DNA of 14,645 nt from Microcaldota archaeon (GTDB lineage Archaea; Micrarchaeota; Micrarchaeia; Anstonellales; Bilamarchaeaceae): positions 9,136-23,780 of the forward strand of contig DUGF01000027.1 in the NCBI GenBank assembly GCA_013331535.1. Reading direction: 5' to 3'. Below, one piece after another: positions 5,909-13,558 of the stretch; position 1 is the first letter of the stretch, and each line of letters begins with the position of its first letter. Made by a program: the position numbers and the translations under genes. The notes below the pieces were generated by a model, which saw nothing but the letters and a program-made list of their open reading frames with translations, ran no database searches and was not told where the DNA came from.

Positions 5909-7222
5909 TTCCGCCAATTCCTCTATCGCCCATGCCGCCCTTTTCCCGGATTTTCCATCTATAGAAAGAAGCTGTTCTTTCAGGAAATTCTCACGGCTTT
6001 TTTTCATATCTTTTAAGAGTGCGGAGAAGCCACGGCCGTCAGGCCGTTGAGCGTCCCCAAGAAGACGTTTTACTACTCTGCGTATCTCTTCCTTTTTTCT
6101 CATTTCCAGTGCAACCCCTTTGCGCATATATTCTTCCGGATAAGGAATGCATGGATATGGCCTTCCGGTGAGATTCACTATTCCAACCGGTTTTCCCATT
6201 GCTATTGCGTCAAGTGCAACACTGGAAATGTCTGTTAAGACTGCACCAGAAGCGTCTATAAGGTCGTAAATGTTCGTGTCTTTGGTCACGATTACCTTGG
6301 TGCGCTGCGCCGTCGTTAGGTATCGGTCATAATCTGATTTAATTTCGCGCGGATGGATTTTGATTATAAGCTGCACGCCATCGTCTTCCATATTGCAGAC
6401 TTCTGAAACCACGCTTTTTACGAAGTATTCCATATCTTCATAGGTCCAGAGCCTTGCGCCTGCCAAATCTGATGTTGCAAGAAGAACTATTTTTTTGTTT
6501 TCCGGAATTCCGAATATTTTTCGTATGTTCGTCCGTGCGGAATACTTATCCGCGAATCGGTCATAATCCGGGTTTCCAACAACAACTACGCGGGAAGAGT
6601 CTGTTCCTCGCTCAACCAGCATTTTTTTCGTGAATTCCCCGAAAACCGCAATCTTCGTGCAGTTTCCGATTCCATAAAGCGCTCTTGGTTTTACATTGTC
6701 GTTTTGAGTTTTGTTTTTGTCTCCTATCGCACGCAATTTATCTCCAAGTCTTTTCAGCAGGTATTGCGGTTTGTAAAGTGAAAATGCCCTTAAAAGATGC
6801 CTGAGAGTGAACTTTGTTGTTGCAGTGATTACGTGATATGCTCCGTCTTGAAGGGTTATGCTTGGTATTCCAAGCTCGTTTCCTACATCAACAAACATTG
6901 CAGGAGTTACTTCGGTATAATTTCCTATTACAATAACCGAGGGCTTTTTGCTTTTTATAATCTTTCGCACCGCATCCATGCTTAATTCTTCCAGTCTTTC
7001 GTATCTAATACCCGCAGCGTTTAGTGCCTCTTCTATTCCTTCCTGCTTGAATTTGGCTATGCTCACGACTTCTAATATCCTGTGCAGTTTTCTGGCAACC
7101 GGAAGAAATTTTCTTATCTGGATGTCGTTTCCAGGAATATAAAGAACGCAACCTTCTCCACAATCCTTTCTATCGTCCATGTTTTTCCCTCTATTTTCTT
7201 CTCCGAAGATTCTTCTCTTCAT
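5891..7222 (-). CDS. GT-B-fold glycosyltransferase or CDP-glycerol glycerophosphotransferase-like surface polysaccharide protein
   Basis: The protein has 443 residues from the first ATG (7222) or 429 from the second (7180); both have purine-rich upstream sequences. It resembles the GT-B-fold group that includes CDP-glycerol:polyglycerophosphate glycerophosphotransferases and UDP-GlcNAc 2-epimerases. The N-terminal half has an opening strand (CVLYIPGND, 25-33) and VIVIGNYTEVTP (96-107). The C-terminal half has VVVVGNPDYDRF (212-223), LIIKIHPRE (285-293) and DISSVALDAIAMGKPVGIV (331-349), which in these families lie around the nucleotide-binding cleft. No membrane segment is visible. It is the last gene of a three-gene minus-strand operon after an acyltransferase and a methyltransferase, 10 bases behind the methyltransferase. 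A role in attaching sugar or polyol-phosphate units to a surface glycan is likely; the donor is unknown. Confidence 0.7.
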   Translation of the reverse strand: MKRRIFGEENRGKNMDDRKDCGEGCVLYIPGNDIQIRKFLPVARKLHRILEVVSIAKFKQEGIEEALNAAGIRYERLEELSMDAVRKIIKSKKPSVIVIGNYTEVTPAMFVDVGNELGIPSITLQDGAYHVITATTKFTLRHLLRAFSLYKPQYLLKRLGDKLRAIGDKNKTQNDNVKPRALYGIGNCTKIAVFGEFTKKMLVERGTDSSRVVVVGNPDYDRFADKYSARTNIRKIFGIPENKKIVLLATSDLAGARLWTYEDMEYFVKSVVSEVCNMEDDGVQLIIKIHPREIKSDYDRYLTTAQRTKVIVTKDTNIYDLIDASGAVLTDISSVALDAIAMGKPVGIVNLTGRPYPCIPYPEEYMRKGVALEMRKKEEIRRVVKRLLGDAQRPDGRGFSALLKDMKKSRENFLKEQLLSIDGKSGKRAAWAIEELAEEKRIK

Positions 7223-7232
7223 TTTCTCCTCT

Positions 7233-7907
7233 CTATTTTCTTCCCCACATAACTACCGGATCTCCGAATCCTGTTTTCACAAAAAGACATTTTTTTGATA
7301 AAGAGAACGGAATCGGGATTCGTTGGACTGTTTCTGCATGAAATTCGCTCCATTCTCCTGCGTTTTCAAGAATTTTTTTCCATTCCTGTCGGCTATGCGC
7401 GTTTTTATATGCAGTTTTTGCCCTCAACATCTTGAAAAAGAACGGGCGTTCGGAACTCGGCCCTGAGCAAATGAATGTTCCGCCATCCTTCAGTGCATTG
7501 TAGCAATTCTTCACAACCGCTTCGGCATTTTCAATAAGCCCGAGCGTTCCAAGGCAGGATACCATGTCAAATTTTTCATTTGCAGGAATAGGGAACGGTT
7601 TTGTTGCATCATGAATATAGAGATACGCCTCATCAATGTTTTTTCTTGCCTCGGTTATTGCATACGCAGAAACATCAAGACCGTATAATTTTTCGTATCC
7701 ATGCTCGCGGAACAATTCAAGCATATATCCGTACGAGCATCCGACATCAAGAACAGAGCGGTAGGTGCCATCTCCTCCTCTCCATTGTATTCCAAGAAAA
7801 TCAAAAAGATCCTTGTGGTATGCTTTTACGTAATCCTTTATTCCCCTATATACCTCTCTTCCTTCCTCTGTTTTGAAGTATGCATCTTTGCTGAAATCAA
7901 AAGACAT
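7233..7907 (-). CDS. Class I SAM-dependent methyltransferase (glycan-associated)
   Basis: This 224-residue protein has a Rossmann methyltransferase core. Motif I, VLDVGCSYGY, lies at 52-61, the acidic ribose-contact position is in GLDVS (76-80), IHDAT (98-102) fits motif II/III, and KFDMVSCLGTLGLIEN (112-127) is the post-strand-4 motif. The ATG is preceded by GGAGAGGAG, a good ribosome binding site. It stands between an acyltransferase gene and a glycan transferase gene in the same operon, so it probably O- or N-methylates a sugar residue or lipid-linked glycan intermediate. The exact substrate cannot be read. The C-terminal part (about 150-224) is variable and probably contacts the acceptor. 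Confidence 0.85.
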   Translation of the reverse strand: MSFDFSKDAYFKTEEGREVYRGIKDYVKAYHKDLFDFLGIQWRGGDGTYRSVLDVGCSYGYMLELFREHGYEKLYGLDVSAYAITEARKNIDEAYLYIHDATKPFPIPANEKFDMVSCLGTLGLIENAEAVVKNCYNALKDGGTFICSGPSSERPFFFKMLRAKTAYKNAHSRQEWKKILENAGEWSEFHAETVQRIPIPFSLSKKCLFVKTGFGDPVVMWGRK

Positions 7908-7948
7908 GTGAAACTCCTCTCCGTGGCAGCACTTATCTGCTTGCGTTC

Positions 7949-8638
7949 TTACTCCCTGGTTTTTATCACTTGTGCCGGAACTCCAACTGCGATAGAATTC
8001 GGCGGAATATCCTTTGTAACAACGCTGTGTGCGCCAATTACTGCACCATCTCCAATTGTAACTCCCTTAAGAATCGAAACCCCTCTTGCCAGCCATACAT
8101 TATTCCCAATGCGAACAGGTTTGGTACGAATGCGCTCTTCATTCATAGTTTCGCTTGCATTTGTGTCGTGGTCTGTGTCTATTATCATCACAAATCCGGA
8201 AATAAGACAGTTGTCGCCAATTTCTATTTTATCAAATGCGTTAATGTTTGCAAGCTGCCCAAAATAACAGTTTTTGCCGATTTTCAATGTTCCGTTATAC
8301 GCAGTATTGAGCCGCACCATTTTCTCAAGATGCGTTCCGCTTCCGACATCTATTTTTCCGTTGTCCCTTGCCCAGATTTCGCAATTTCCATCCAGTCCGA
8401 CTTCATCGTCAAGTATAATCTCCCCTTTATTATATGCCCGGAAGCTGTTCCATCCGCTCAGTCTTACGTTCTTGCCAATATGTTTGCATTTTCGCAGGAT
8501 GTTAATGCGGTTCAATATCAGGAATGGGTTAAGCGCATCTACGAGCCGGTCCAGTACTATTTCTAATGTTTGCCAGAATCCATATTTTGCGATAAAGCCG
8601 GTTAGTTTTCTTATCACGTGCACTGGGTCGTACACCAT
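7949..8638 (-). CDS. Left-handed beta-helix (hexapeptide repeat) acyltransferase, probably sugar O-acetyltransferase
   Basis: This 229-residue protein is of the WcaF/Maa/NodL-like acetyltransferase type. It has an N-terminal helical section (about 1-55). Repeated hexapeptide turns follow: IGKNVRLSG (54-62), DDEVGLDGNCEIWA (77-90), IGKNCYFG (120-127), IGDNCLISG (140-148), IGNNVWLARGVSILKGVTIG (177-196) and VVTKDIPPNSIAVGVPAQVI (207-226). The loop containing DTDHD (154-158) carries the expected catalytic histidine (His157). Such enzymes transfer acetyl from acetyl-CoA to sugar hydroxyls or amines. It is the first gene of the minus-strand glycan operon and diverges from the aminotransferase gene. 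An A/T-rich TATA-like stretch lies just upstream, and the message may be nearly leaderless. Possible substrates include the nonulosonate sugar or another glycan unit. Confidence 0.85.
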   Translation of the reverse strand: MVYDPVHVIRKLTGFIAKYGFWQTLEIVLDRLVDALNPFLILNRINILRKCKHIGKNVRLSGWNSFRAYNKGEIILDDEVGLDGNCEIWARDNGKIDVGSGTHLEKMVRLNTAYNGTLKIGKNCYFGQLANINAFDKIEIGDNCLISGFVMIIDTDHDTNASETMNEERIRTKPVRIGNNVWLARGVSILKGVTIGDGAVIGAHSVVTKDIPPNSIAVGVPAQVIKTRE

Positions 8639-8653
8639 GGTAATACCTAATCC

Positions 8654-8666
8654 CCATATATTTTAA
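8654..8666 (-). promoter_or_regulatory. Candidate TATA box for the minus-strand glycan operon
   Basis: On the minus strand this reads TTAAAATATATGG, about 22-25 bases upstream of the acyltransferase ATG at 8638. That spacing fits a leaderless or nearly leaderless archaeal message, and no strong ribosome binding site competes with this reading. Confidence 0.4.
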
Positions 8667-8679
8667 TCCTTGAGGGTAT

Positions 8680-8690
8680 AGTATATTTTA
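8680..8690 (+). promoter_or_regulatory. Candidate TATA box for the aminotransferase gene
   Basis: AGTATATTTTA lies about 36-40 bases before the ATG at 8723, placing transcription start around 8710 and leaving a short leader that includes GGTG at 8713-8716. It makes 8639-8722 a divergent promoter region shared with the minus-strand operon. Confidence 0.45.
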
Positions 8691-8722
8691 CGTAATTGTT
8701 TATTGGTTTTCTGGTGTTTTAT

Positions 8723-10042
8723 ATGACCAACTCTAACTCTGGACTTGAATTGTGGAAGCGTGCAAAACAGATTATTCCGGGCGGTTCTCAATTGCTTTCA
8801 AAGCGTTCTGAAATGTTTCTTCCTGATCAATGGCCTTCATATTATTCAAAAGCAAAAGGTATTAACGTCTGGGACCTTGATGGAAATAAATTCACGGATA
8901 TGTGCATAATGGGTATTGGTGCATGCATTCTTGGTTATGCAGATGATGACGTAAATCGTGCGGTAAAAGATCGCATCGATCGCGGCAATATGGCAACATT
9001 TAATTGCCCGGAAGAGGTTGAGCTTGCGGAAAAATTAATCTCTCTTAATCCCTGGGCAGGCGGTGTGCGATATGCACGAACTGGCGGAGAATCCATGTCA
9101 ATGGCTGTTCGCATTGCGCGCGGTTCTTCCAAACGCGATAAAATCGCATTTTGCGGCTATCACGGCTGGTCTGACTGGTATCTTGCAACCAATCTGAAGA
9201 ATCCGAACGGTTTGAATGACCATCTTCTTAAGGGTTTGGAGCCGCTCGGAGTTCCTCAAAACCTCAGCGGTTCTGTATTGCCGTTTCATTACAATAAGAT
9301 TGAGGAACTTGAGGCAATAATTGACCAGAATAAGGATATCGGCGTAATCGTTGTTGAGGCAATCAGAAGCCAGAAGCCTGAAAATGATTTTCTTGGGAAG
9401 GTTAGAAAAATCGCAGATGAAATCGGTGCGGTTCTTGTTTTTGATGAGATTACTTCTGCATGGAGAATGACTATTGGCGGTGCATATCCAATGTTTGGAG
9501 TAAAACCAGATGTTGTTGTATTCGGAAAGGCAATGAGCAATGGCTATCCCATGGCAGCGGTTGTTGGAAAGGCAGAAGTGATGGATGTGGCACAGCAAAG
9601 CTTTATCAGCAGTACTTACTGGTCTGAGGGGGTCGGGCCTACTGCTGCATTGGCAACCATCGGGAAGCTCGAAGCGCGGGATGTTCCAAAGTACATTGTG
9701 GAAATTGGAAACTATGCCGGGCAGGTCTGGGAAAGGCTTGGAAAGGAAAGCGGATTAAAGTTGCATGTTGATTTCGGTTTCCCGCCGATAATGCATTTTG
9801 ATTTTGAATATGAGAACAAACTCGCAATAATGACTTTTTTCACGCAGGAAATGCTGGCACGAGGATATCTTGCCACGGGCGGGTTCTATGTTTCTTATGC
9901 ACATCAGAAAGCGGGCGTAGATAAATATGGTGAGGCTGTGGGAGAAGTCTTCAAGCTGATAAAAAATGCAATTGATAACGGAACCGTTGAGAAACAGCTA
10001 AAAGGGCCAGTGAAGCATTCTGGGTTTCAGAGACTGACCTGA
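8723..10042 (+). CDS. Class III PLP-dependent aminotransferase (glutamate-1-semialdehyde-aminomutase-like) in a nonulosonate/glycan cluster
   Basis: The protein has 439 residues from the ATG at 8723, preferred over an in-frame TTG at 8696 because GGTG (8713-8716) sits six bases before it. Fold-type I class III features are present. TGGES (120-124) forms the phosphate-binding cup and GYHGW (145-149) is the ring-stacking region. VFDEIT (239-244) carries the PLP-pairing Asp241, and FGKAMSNGYP (267-276) carries the PLP-binding Lys269. This group includes HemL-type aminomutases, but carbohydrate loci often hold relatives that aminate keto-sugars. Here it stands beside a SpsF-type cytidylyltransferase and a Gfo/Idh oxidoreductase, so an aminotransferase step on a keto-sugar is a reasonable inference. 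In the standard pseudaminic pathway that step is done by a different (DegT/DnrJ-type) family. HemL itself is less likely because of the context. Confidence 0.85.
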   Translation: MTNSNSGLELWKRAKQIIPGGSQLLSKRSEMFLPDQWPSYYSKAKGINVWDLDGNKFTDMCIMGIGACILGYADDDVNRAVKDRIDRGNMATFNCPEEVELAEKLISLNPWAGGVRYARTGGESMSMAVRIARGSSKRDKIAFCGYHGWSDWYLATNLKNPNGLNDHLLKGLEPLGVPQNLSGSVLPFHYNKIEELEAIIDQNKDIGVIVVEAIRSQKPENDFLGKVRKIADEIGAVLVFDEITSAWRMTIGGAYPMFGVKPDVVVFGKAMSNGYPMAAVVGKAEVMDVAQQSFISSTYWSEGVGPTAALATIGKLEARDVPKYIVEIGNYAGQVWERLGKESGLKLHVDFGFPPIMHFDFEYENKLAIMTFFTQEMLARGYLATGGFYVSYAHQKAGVDKYGEAVGEVFKLIKNAIDNGTVEKQLKGPVKHSGFQRLT

Positions 10043-10107
10043 GAATATTCTTTCCAGGTGGAGAACTCTGGTCTGATTAGAATGCATGGGAAGTGCCCCA
10101 ATCTTCT

Positions 10108-10896
10108 CTACCCCACCTTTTTATCCTCTCTCATCGATTTCTCATACCCTTCATTCCTTCCGAACCCCTTATTTATCTCGATTACTTTCTTATTCCTCTC
10201 AATTGCCTCAAAAACATCTTTTCTTGTGAAGCTGTGGGTCCTGCCTTTATCCCCCAACAATCCGTAAATTGCACGAACGAATTCCAAATCCTGTGGCTCA
10301 TCCACCGTCCATCTCATTTCAGAAAGATCTCCGCCTTCTTCATTTGTTACATTAAAAATATGGAATTTATCCGGTTGTTTCCAGATATATGGGGTAACAT
10401 GCTCGCGTTCTGACTGGAGTTTTGCTTCTTTCCATGCACGTTCAAGCGTTGCAAATGAGAACACTTCTGTGTCCAGTCCATCTGGATAAGTTGGTGGCTG
10501 GGTATTGCAAACATAATCATATTTTCCATTGGATTTAACGAACGTACCAACTACTTTATCTACAACCTCAGGGTCAAGAAGCGGACAATCTGCGGTAACA
10601 CGGACAATCACGTCTCCGGTTTCGGTGCCATTTGCCTTTGCTGCCTGGTAATACCTGTCCAGCACATCATTTTCACTTCCCTGAAAATATCCAACGCCTT
10701 CGCTTTTTGCAAACTGTGCGATTTTGTTGTCCGCCTCGTTTGTCGTGGTGGCAACAACAATTTTGTTTATAGTTTTTGATTTTTTGAGCCGCTGGATTAC
10801 GTGCCATAAAAGCGGCTTTCCGTTCAGTTCAGCCATTGATTTTCCGGGTAATCTTGTAGAACCAAGCCTTGCCTGAAGAATTGCGATAATTGTCAT
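10108..10896 (-). CDS. spsF: SpsF-type cytidylyltransferase (probable CMP-nonulosonate or related nucleotide-sugar synthase)
   Basis: The protein has 262 residues from the ATG at 10896, chosen because AAAGGTGA lies seven bases upstream and the protein then opens with the family signature. A longer form beginning at 10917 overlaps the stop of the preceding gene but lacks support. The signature ILQARLGSTRLPGKSMAEL (6-24) is the nucleotide-binding loop of the SpsF/KdsB-like transferase family. VRVTADCPLLDPEVVD (98-113) carries metal-binding aspartates, followed by EREHVTPYIW (163-172) and MRWTVDEPQDLEFV (194-207), the latter a hallmark of this family. The enzyme would activate a sugar acid with CTP. 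Next to a PseI/NeuB-type synthase it is the best candidate for making the CMP-sugar, in place of the more usual PseF/NeuA family. It forms an operon with the oxidoreductase upstream. Confidence 0.85.
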   Translation of the reverse strand: MTIIAILQARLGSTRLPGKSMAELNGKPLLWHVIQRLKKSKTINKIVVATTTNEADNKIAQFAKSEGVGYFQGSENDVLDRYYQAAKANGTETGDVIVRVTADCPLLDPEVVDKVVGTFVKSNGKYDYVCNTQPPTYPDGLDTEVFSFATLERAWKEAKLQSEREHVTPYIWKQPDKFHIFNVTNEEGGDLSEMRWTVDEPQDLEFVRAIYGLLGDKGRTHSFTRKDVFEAIERNKKVIEINKGFGRNEGYEKSMREDKKVG

Positions 10897-10913
10897 TTCA
10901 AAGTCACCTTTTT

Positions 10914-11909
10914 TCATACGTGTATTATTTTTCCTTTTTCCGGTGATTTTTTCGCAGCAAGGGCAACCGCAAGGCTTTTCTTTCCCTCATCCCCGTCCAC
11001 GAGCGGCTTTCCATTAGTTTTTATGCACTCGATAAACTGTTTCATTTCTTCAACGTACATTTCATTAGGTTCGCATTTCACGTCAATGGTTTCGGTTTGT
11101 TTTGTTTCCGCACGATATATCTCTATTACAGCTTTTGTATAATCCCATTTTATCGTTCCTTTTTCCCCAATCAATTCGCAATTGCGTGCATAATCCTGCC
11201 TTACGAAATCCATATGGATCTGGGCAATTGAACCGCTTTTGAATTTGAGTGTCATATCTGCAGTATCCTCGGTTTCGACCTCAAGATTACTTACTTTTGC
11301 AGCAATACAACCAACTTCCACAACTTCTCCCATCAACCATCTCGCATAGTCTATCTCATGTGAATCATCAAGAATTATCCCACCGCCCATGCTTTTGCTT
11401 GCGGTGTAGCTTTTTCTATAATCTTGCGTTGGCCTCCATAATGGAAGATACTGGCCAAAAAGAATTCTTGCTGACACTACCCTGCCAATTGCGCCCGAAT
11501 CTACAAGCTCCTTTAATTTCGCAATTCCCTTATGAAAACGAAGATTGTATCCAACTGCAATTATTTTTTTCCTTTTTGCCGCAAATTTAAGAAGTGCATC
11601 CACTCCTTTGCCATCATGAGAAATCGGTTTTTCAATGAACACGTGCGCTTTGGCAGCAAGCGCCTGTTTTGCAATCAGGACATGCAAATGCGGAGGGGTG
11701 CAGACAAGCGCTGCATCTGGTTTTTCTTTACTGAGCGCATCCTTTAGCTCTTCAAAGGTCTTGATTCCTAGATTCTCTTCAATCCATTTTCTATTATCCG
11801 GAACAATATCTGTCCCGATAACCTCTTCTCCAAGTTCTTTGAGGTTTTTTGCATGCCTTCTGCCTATTGAGCCACAGCCGATAATAAGAAATTTCATTAT
11901 ATCACTCAT
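10914..11909 (-). CDS. Gfo/Idh/MocA-family NAD(P)-dependent sugar oxidoreductase
   Basis: The protein has 331 residues from the ATG at 11909; an internal ATG four codons later (start MKFLIIGCG) is also plausible. The N-terminal Rossmann domain has FLIIGCGSIGRRH (7-19), Asp34 in GTDI as the likely cofactor-ribose contact, CTPPHLH (70-76) and the family motif EKP (93-95). The C-terminal alpha/beta domain has the catalytic-region motif DDSHEIDYARW (181-191). Such enzymes oxidise or reduce sugar hydroxyls, and homologues occur in nonulosonate clusters. It is followed 17 bases later by the SpsF-type gene, forming an operon. Its ATG lies about 22 bases from a TATA palindrome shared with the divergent glycosyltransferase, suggesting leaderless transcription. 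The substrate is not identified; the aminotransferase nearby may act on its product. Confidence 0.88.
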   Translation of the reverse strand: MSDIMKFLIIGCGSIGRRHAKNLKELGEEVIGTDIVPDNRKWIEENLGIKTFEELKDALSKEKPDAALVCTPPHLHVLIAKQALAAKAHVFIEKPISHDGKGVDALLKFAAKRKKIIAVGYNLRFHKGIAKLKELVDSGAIGRVVSARILFGQYLPLWRPTQDYRKSYTASKSMGGGIILDDSHEIDYARWLMGEVVEVGCIAAKVSNLEVETEDTADMTLKFKSGSIAQIHMDFVRQDYARNCELIGEKGTIKWDYTKAVIEIYRAETKQTETIDVKCEPNEMYVEEMKQFIECIKTNGKPLVDGDEGKKSLAVALAAKKSPEKGKIIHV

Positions 11910-11928
11910 TGTTCTTTTCGTCAGAGAA

Positions 11929-11934
11929 TTATAA
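11929..11934. promoter_or_regulatory. Shared bidirectional TATA box (TTATAA)
   Basis: This palindromic TTATAA sits 25-26 bases before the glycosyltransferase ATG at 11957 (plus) and 22-23 bases before the oxidoreductase ATG at 11909 (minus). Both distances are the archaeal TATA-to-start spacing expected for leaderless messages, and no ribosome binding site lies in front of either ATG. Confidence 0.55.
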
Positions 11935-11956
11935 ACCTTTCTTCCGAATACTTTTC

Positions 11957-12799
11957 ATGGTCAAATCCGAGTCCAAATCTAATTGGAATCTAATAATTCA
12001 TATTCCTGCATATAATTCAGAGAAATCCCTGCCAGAACTTCTTCTACGGCTTGGAAAATCAGTTGAATCATTGAAAAAAAGCGGAATAACCACAAAACAG
12101 GTTATTGTAATTGACGACGGAAGTACGGACGGAACTGCGAATGTTATTCGCAGTGCGACTCGCGATGCGGAAAAAAAACTTCAGTCTAATCTTCCACTTG
12201 CGTTAATCCAGAAAAAGAAAAATGAAGGTCCGGTTGCTGCGGTTCTTGATGGAATGAAAGCCGCGCTTGATTTTGCTGATAAAAATGGCTTAACCCTGGC
12301 AAATACAATTATTCTTCGCATGGATTCTGACCTTGAGCACCAACCAGAGGATATTGAAAGGGTTCTTGATGCAGTGGTTTCAGGAGCTGCAGATGTTTCC
12401 GTGGGTTATATTCATTTTGATTCCAGAAATGGCCTTCTTGCCCCGTTTTTCAACGAGATGGTTGGCCTGAGTGAAAGCTCTCTATTGGGAATGGGAATCC
12501 CGCAATTCTGTCCTGGTTTTGTGGCATTCCGTGCGCATATTCTGAAAAAGGTCTATCCGAAATTAATAAACGCGTCCGAGCGGTTCAAAAAAACATTCGG
12601 AATTGAGATGGTAACATTAGATTTCGTGGCATTAGCAATGGCAAAACTCGAATTCAGTTCAACAATAGAATCCGTGCGGCTCTCACCAATAGAAAACAAA
12701 TGGATAAAGAAAATTCCATTAGGGAAGTTGTGGAAATATCTTGATTTACATAAAAAAACGATGGAGTTTTTGAAGAAATATTCCATTTCTCAGGAATAA
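11957..12799 (+). CDS. Family 2 (GT-A fold) glycosyltransferase
   Basis: The protein has 280 residues from the ATG at 11957. A more upstream in-frame ATG (11909) is rejected because the TATA box at 11929-11934 lies downstream of it. The protein opens with a classic GT2 N-terminus: IIHIPAYNSEKSLPELL (13-29), then VIDDGSTDGT (51-60) for nucleotide binding and RMDSDLEHQPED (121-132), whose Asp-Ser-Asp is the metal-binding DXD motif. The C-terminal part (about 170-280) contains CPGFVAFR (185-192) and a hydrophilic tail, with no clear membrane anchor, so it is probably peripheral. GT2 enzymes build glycan chains or load dolichol phosphate. It lies in the nonulosonate cluster but has its own promoter and opposite direction to its neighbours. 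The donor and acceptor sugars are unknown. Confidence 0.87.
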   Translation: MVKSESKSNWNLIIHIPAYNSEKSLPELLLRLGKSVESLKKSGITTKQVIVIDDGSTDGTANVIRSATRDAEKKLQSNLPLALIQKKKNEGPVAAVLDGMKAALDFADKNGLTLANTIILRMDSDLEHQPEDIERVLDAVVSGAADVSVGYIHFDSRNGLLAPFFNEMVGLSESSLLGMGIPQFCPGFVAFRAHILKKVYPKLINASERFKKTFGIEMVTLDFVALAMAKLEFSSTIESVRLSPIENKWIKKIPLGKLWKYLDLHKKTMEFLKKYSISQE

Positions 12800-12801
12800 C
12801 T

Positions 12802-13491
12802 TTAACGTTGATAGAGTCCAGCTCTTCTTCCTGGAGATTGCGGTGGTGAATCACAAAATTTTTTTCCAGGAACCATAGGCGCTGTTTCATATCTCCATAC
12901 TGTTGCTTGAAGCGGACCTCTTGTAAATCGTTTACCAGTTCTTTCCATATACGCAGAGTTTGCCTTTTCTCTATCATCTTCTGAAAAAATTTTACCGTTG
13001 TGATCATAGCGGAAAACGTATAACTGAATAAGACCAAAATATTCTTTCTTAATACATATCTCTACATATGCATGGGCCGCGGCTTTACTAACCTGTTCTA
13101 TAATATCAGAACTAGCATGTATTAGAAATCTTGAGTGGCCATTTACACCCAATGCAATGTCATAAACTTTAGTTAAATGGACGGAACCATTCCCAGAGTC
13201 TTCTTTGGCTAGTTCGATGATTATTCCAAAATGACCAACAATAGCAGCGTCTCTAACCTTTTGGGTCAAACCATAGTTTTTTGCTGTGTCAGATAAGCGG
13301 GCGTATTCTCGTTTTTCAACACACCATTTTACGTACTCTGTGCCCGCAGTTTCTGCACGCTCTGGATGTGATCTATCTAATGCATTGTTCAGCATGGCAT
13401 CCAAATCTACAGTTACTGGTTGTTTTGAGATAGTCCTTGCATCAATTGCTTTTCTATACCAGGCACCTAAATCGTATTCATCCATATCCAT
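12802..13491 (-). CDS. Unknown 229-residue protein with its own promoter
   Basis: I do not recognise this family. The start ATG at 13491 is fixed by a TATA box at 13518-13525, which puts transcription start within about five bases of it. No signal peptide or membrane segment is visible. The first 150 residues look like consecutive amphipathic helices (LDAMLNNALDRS, 30-41; YVKWCVEKREYARLSDTAKNY, 53-73; VRDAAIVGHFGIIIELA, 79-95; KAAAHAYVEICIKKEYFGLIQ, 136-156). The pattern recalls helical solenoid repeats, though no repeat consensus can be shown. The C-terminal 60 residues are charged and end in a Pro/Arg-rich tail. It interrupts the sugar genes between the GNAT gene and a convergent glycosyltransferase whose stop is only two bases away. 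Nothing in its sequence suggests carbohydrate metabolism, so it may be an unrelated insertion. Confidence 0.75.
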   Translation of the reverse strand: MDMDEYDLGAWYRKAIDARTISKQPVTVDLDAMLNNALDRSHPERAETAGTEYVKWCVEKREYARLSDTAKNYGLTQKVRDAAIVGHFGIIIELAKEDSGNGSVHLTKVYDIALGVNGHSRFLIHASSDIIEQVSKAAAHAYVEICIKKEYFGLIQLYVFRYDHNGKIFSEDDREKANSAYMERTGKRFTRGPLQATVWRYETAPMVPGKKFCDSPPQSPGRRAGLYQR

Positions 13492-13517
13492 TACCCAATA
13501 TATTATTGTTGAAAAGA

Positions 13518-13525
13518 TTTATAAA
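13518..13525 (-). promoter_or_regulatory. TATA box of the unknown 229-residue gene
   Basis: On the minus strand the sequence reads GGTTTATAAATC, about 31 bases upstream of the ATG. It implies a leader of only a few bases, so this gene is transcribed independently of the GNAT/synthase operon that ends at 13559. Confidence 0.5.
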
Positions 13526-13558
13526 CCATTCTATAACACAAAAATAAACACAATTAAT

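Noticed and set aside
7970..8566. 198-codon plus-strand frame opposite the acyltransferase gene
   Set aside because: Its Cys/Asn/Ile-rich translation is the complement of the hexapeptide repeat codons. The minus-strand protein has clear family motifs.
8696..10042. HemL (glutamate-1-semialdehyde aminomutase) of tetrapyrrole synthesis
   Set aside because: The fold and PLP motifs fit the superfamily, but no tetrapyrrole genes are nearby and the locus is devoted to glycan synthesis. A sugar aminotransferase is preferred, though HemL is not formally excluded.
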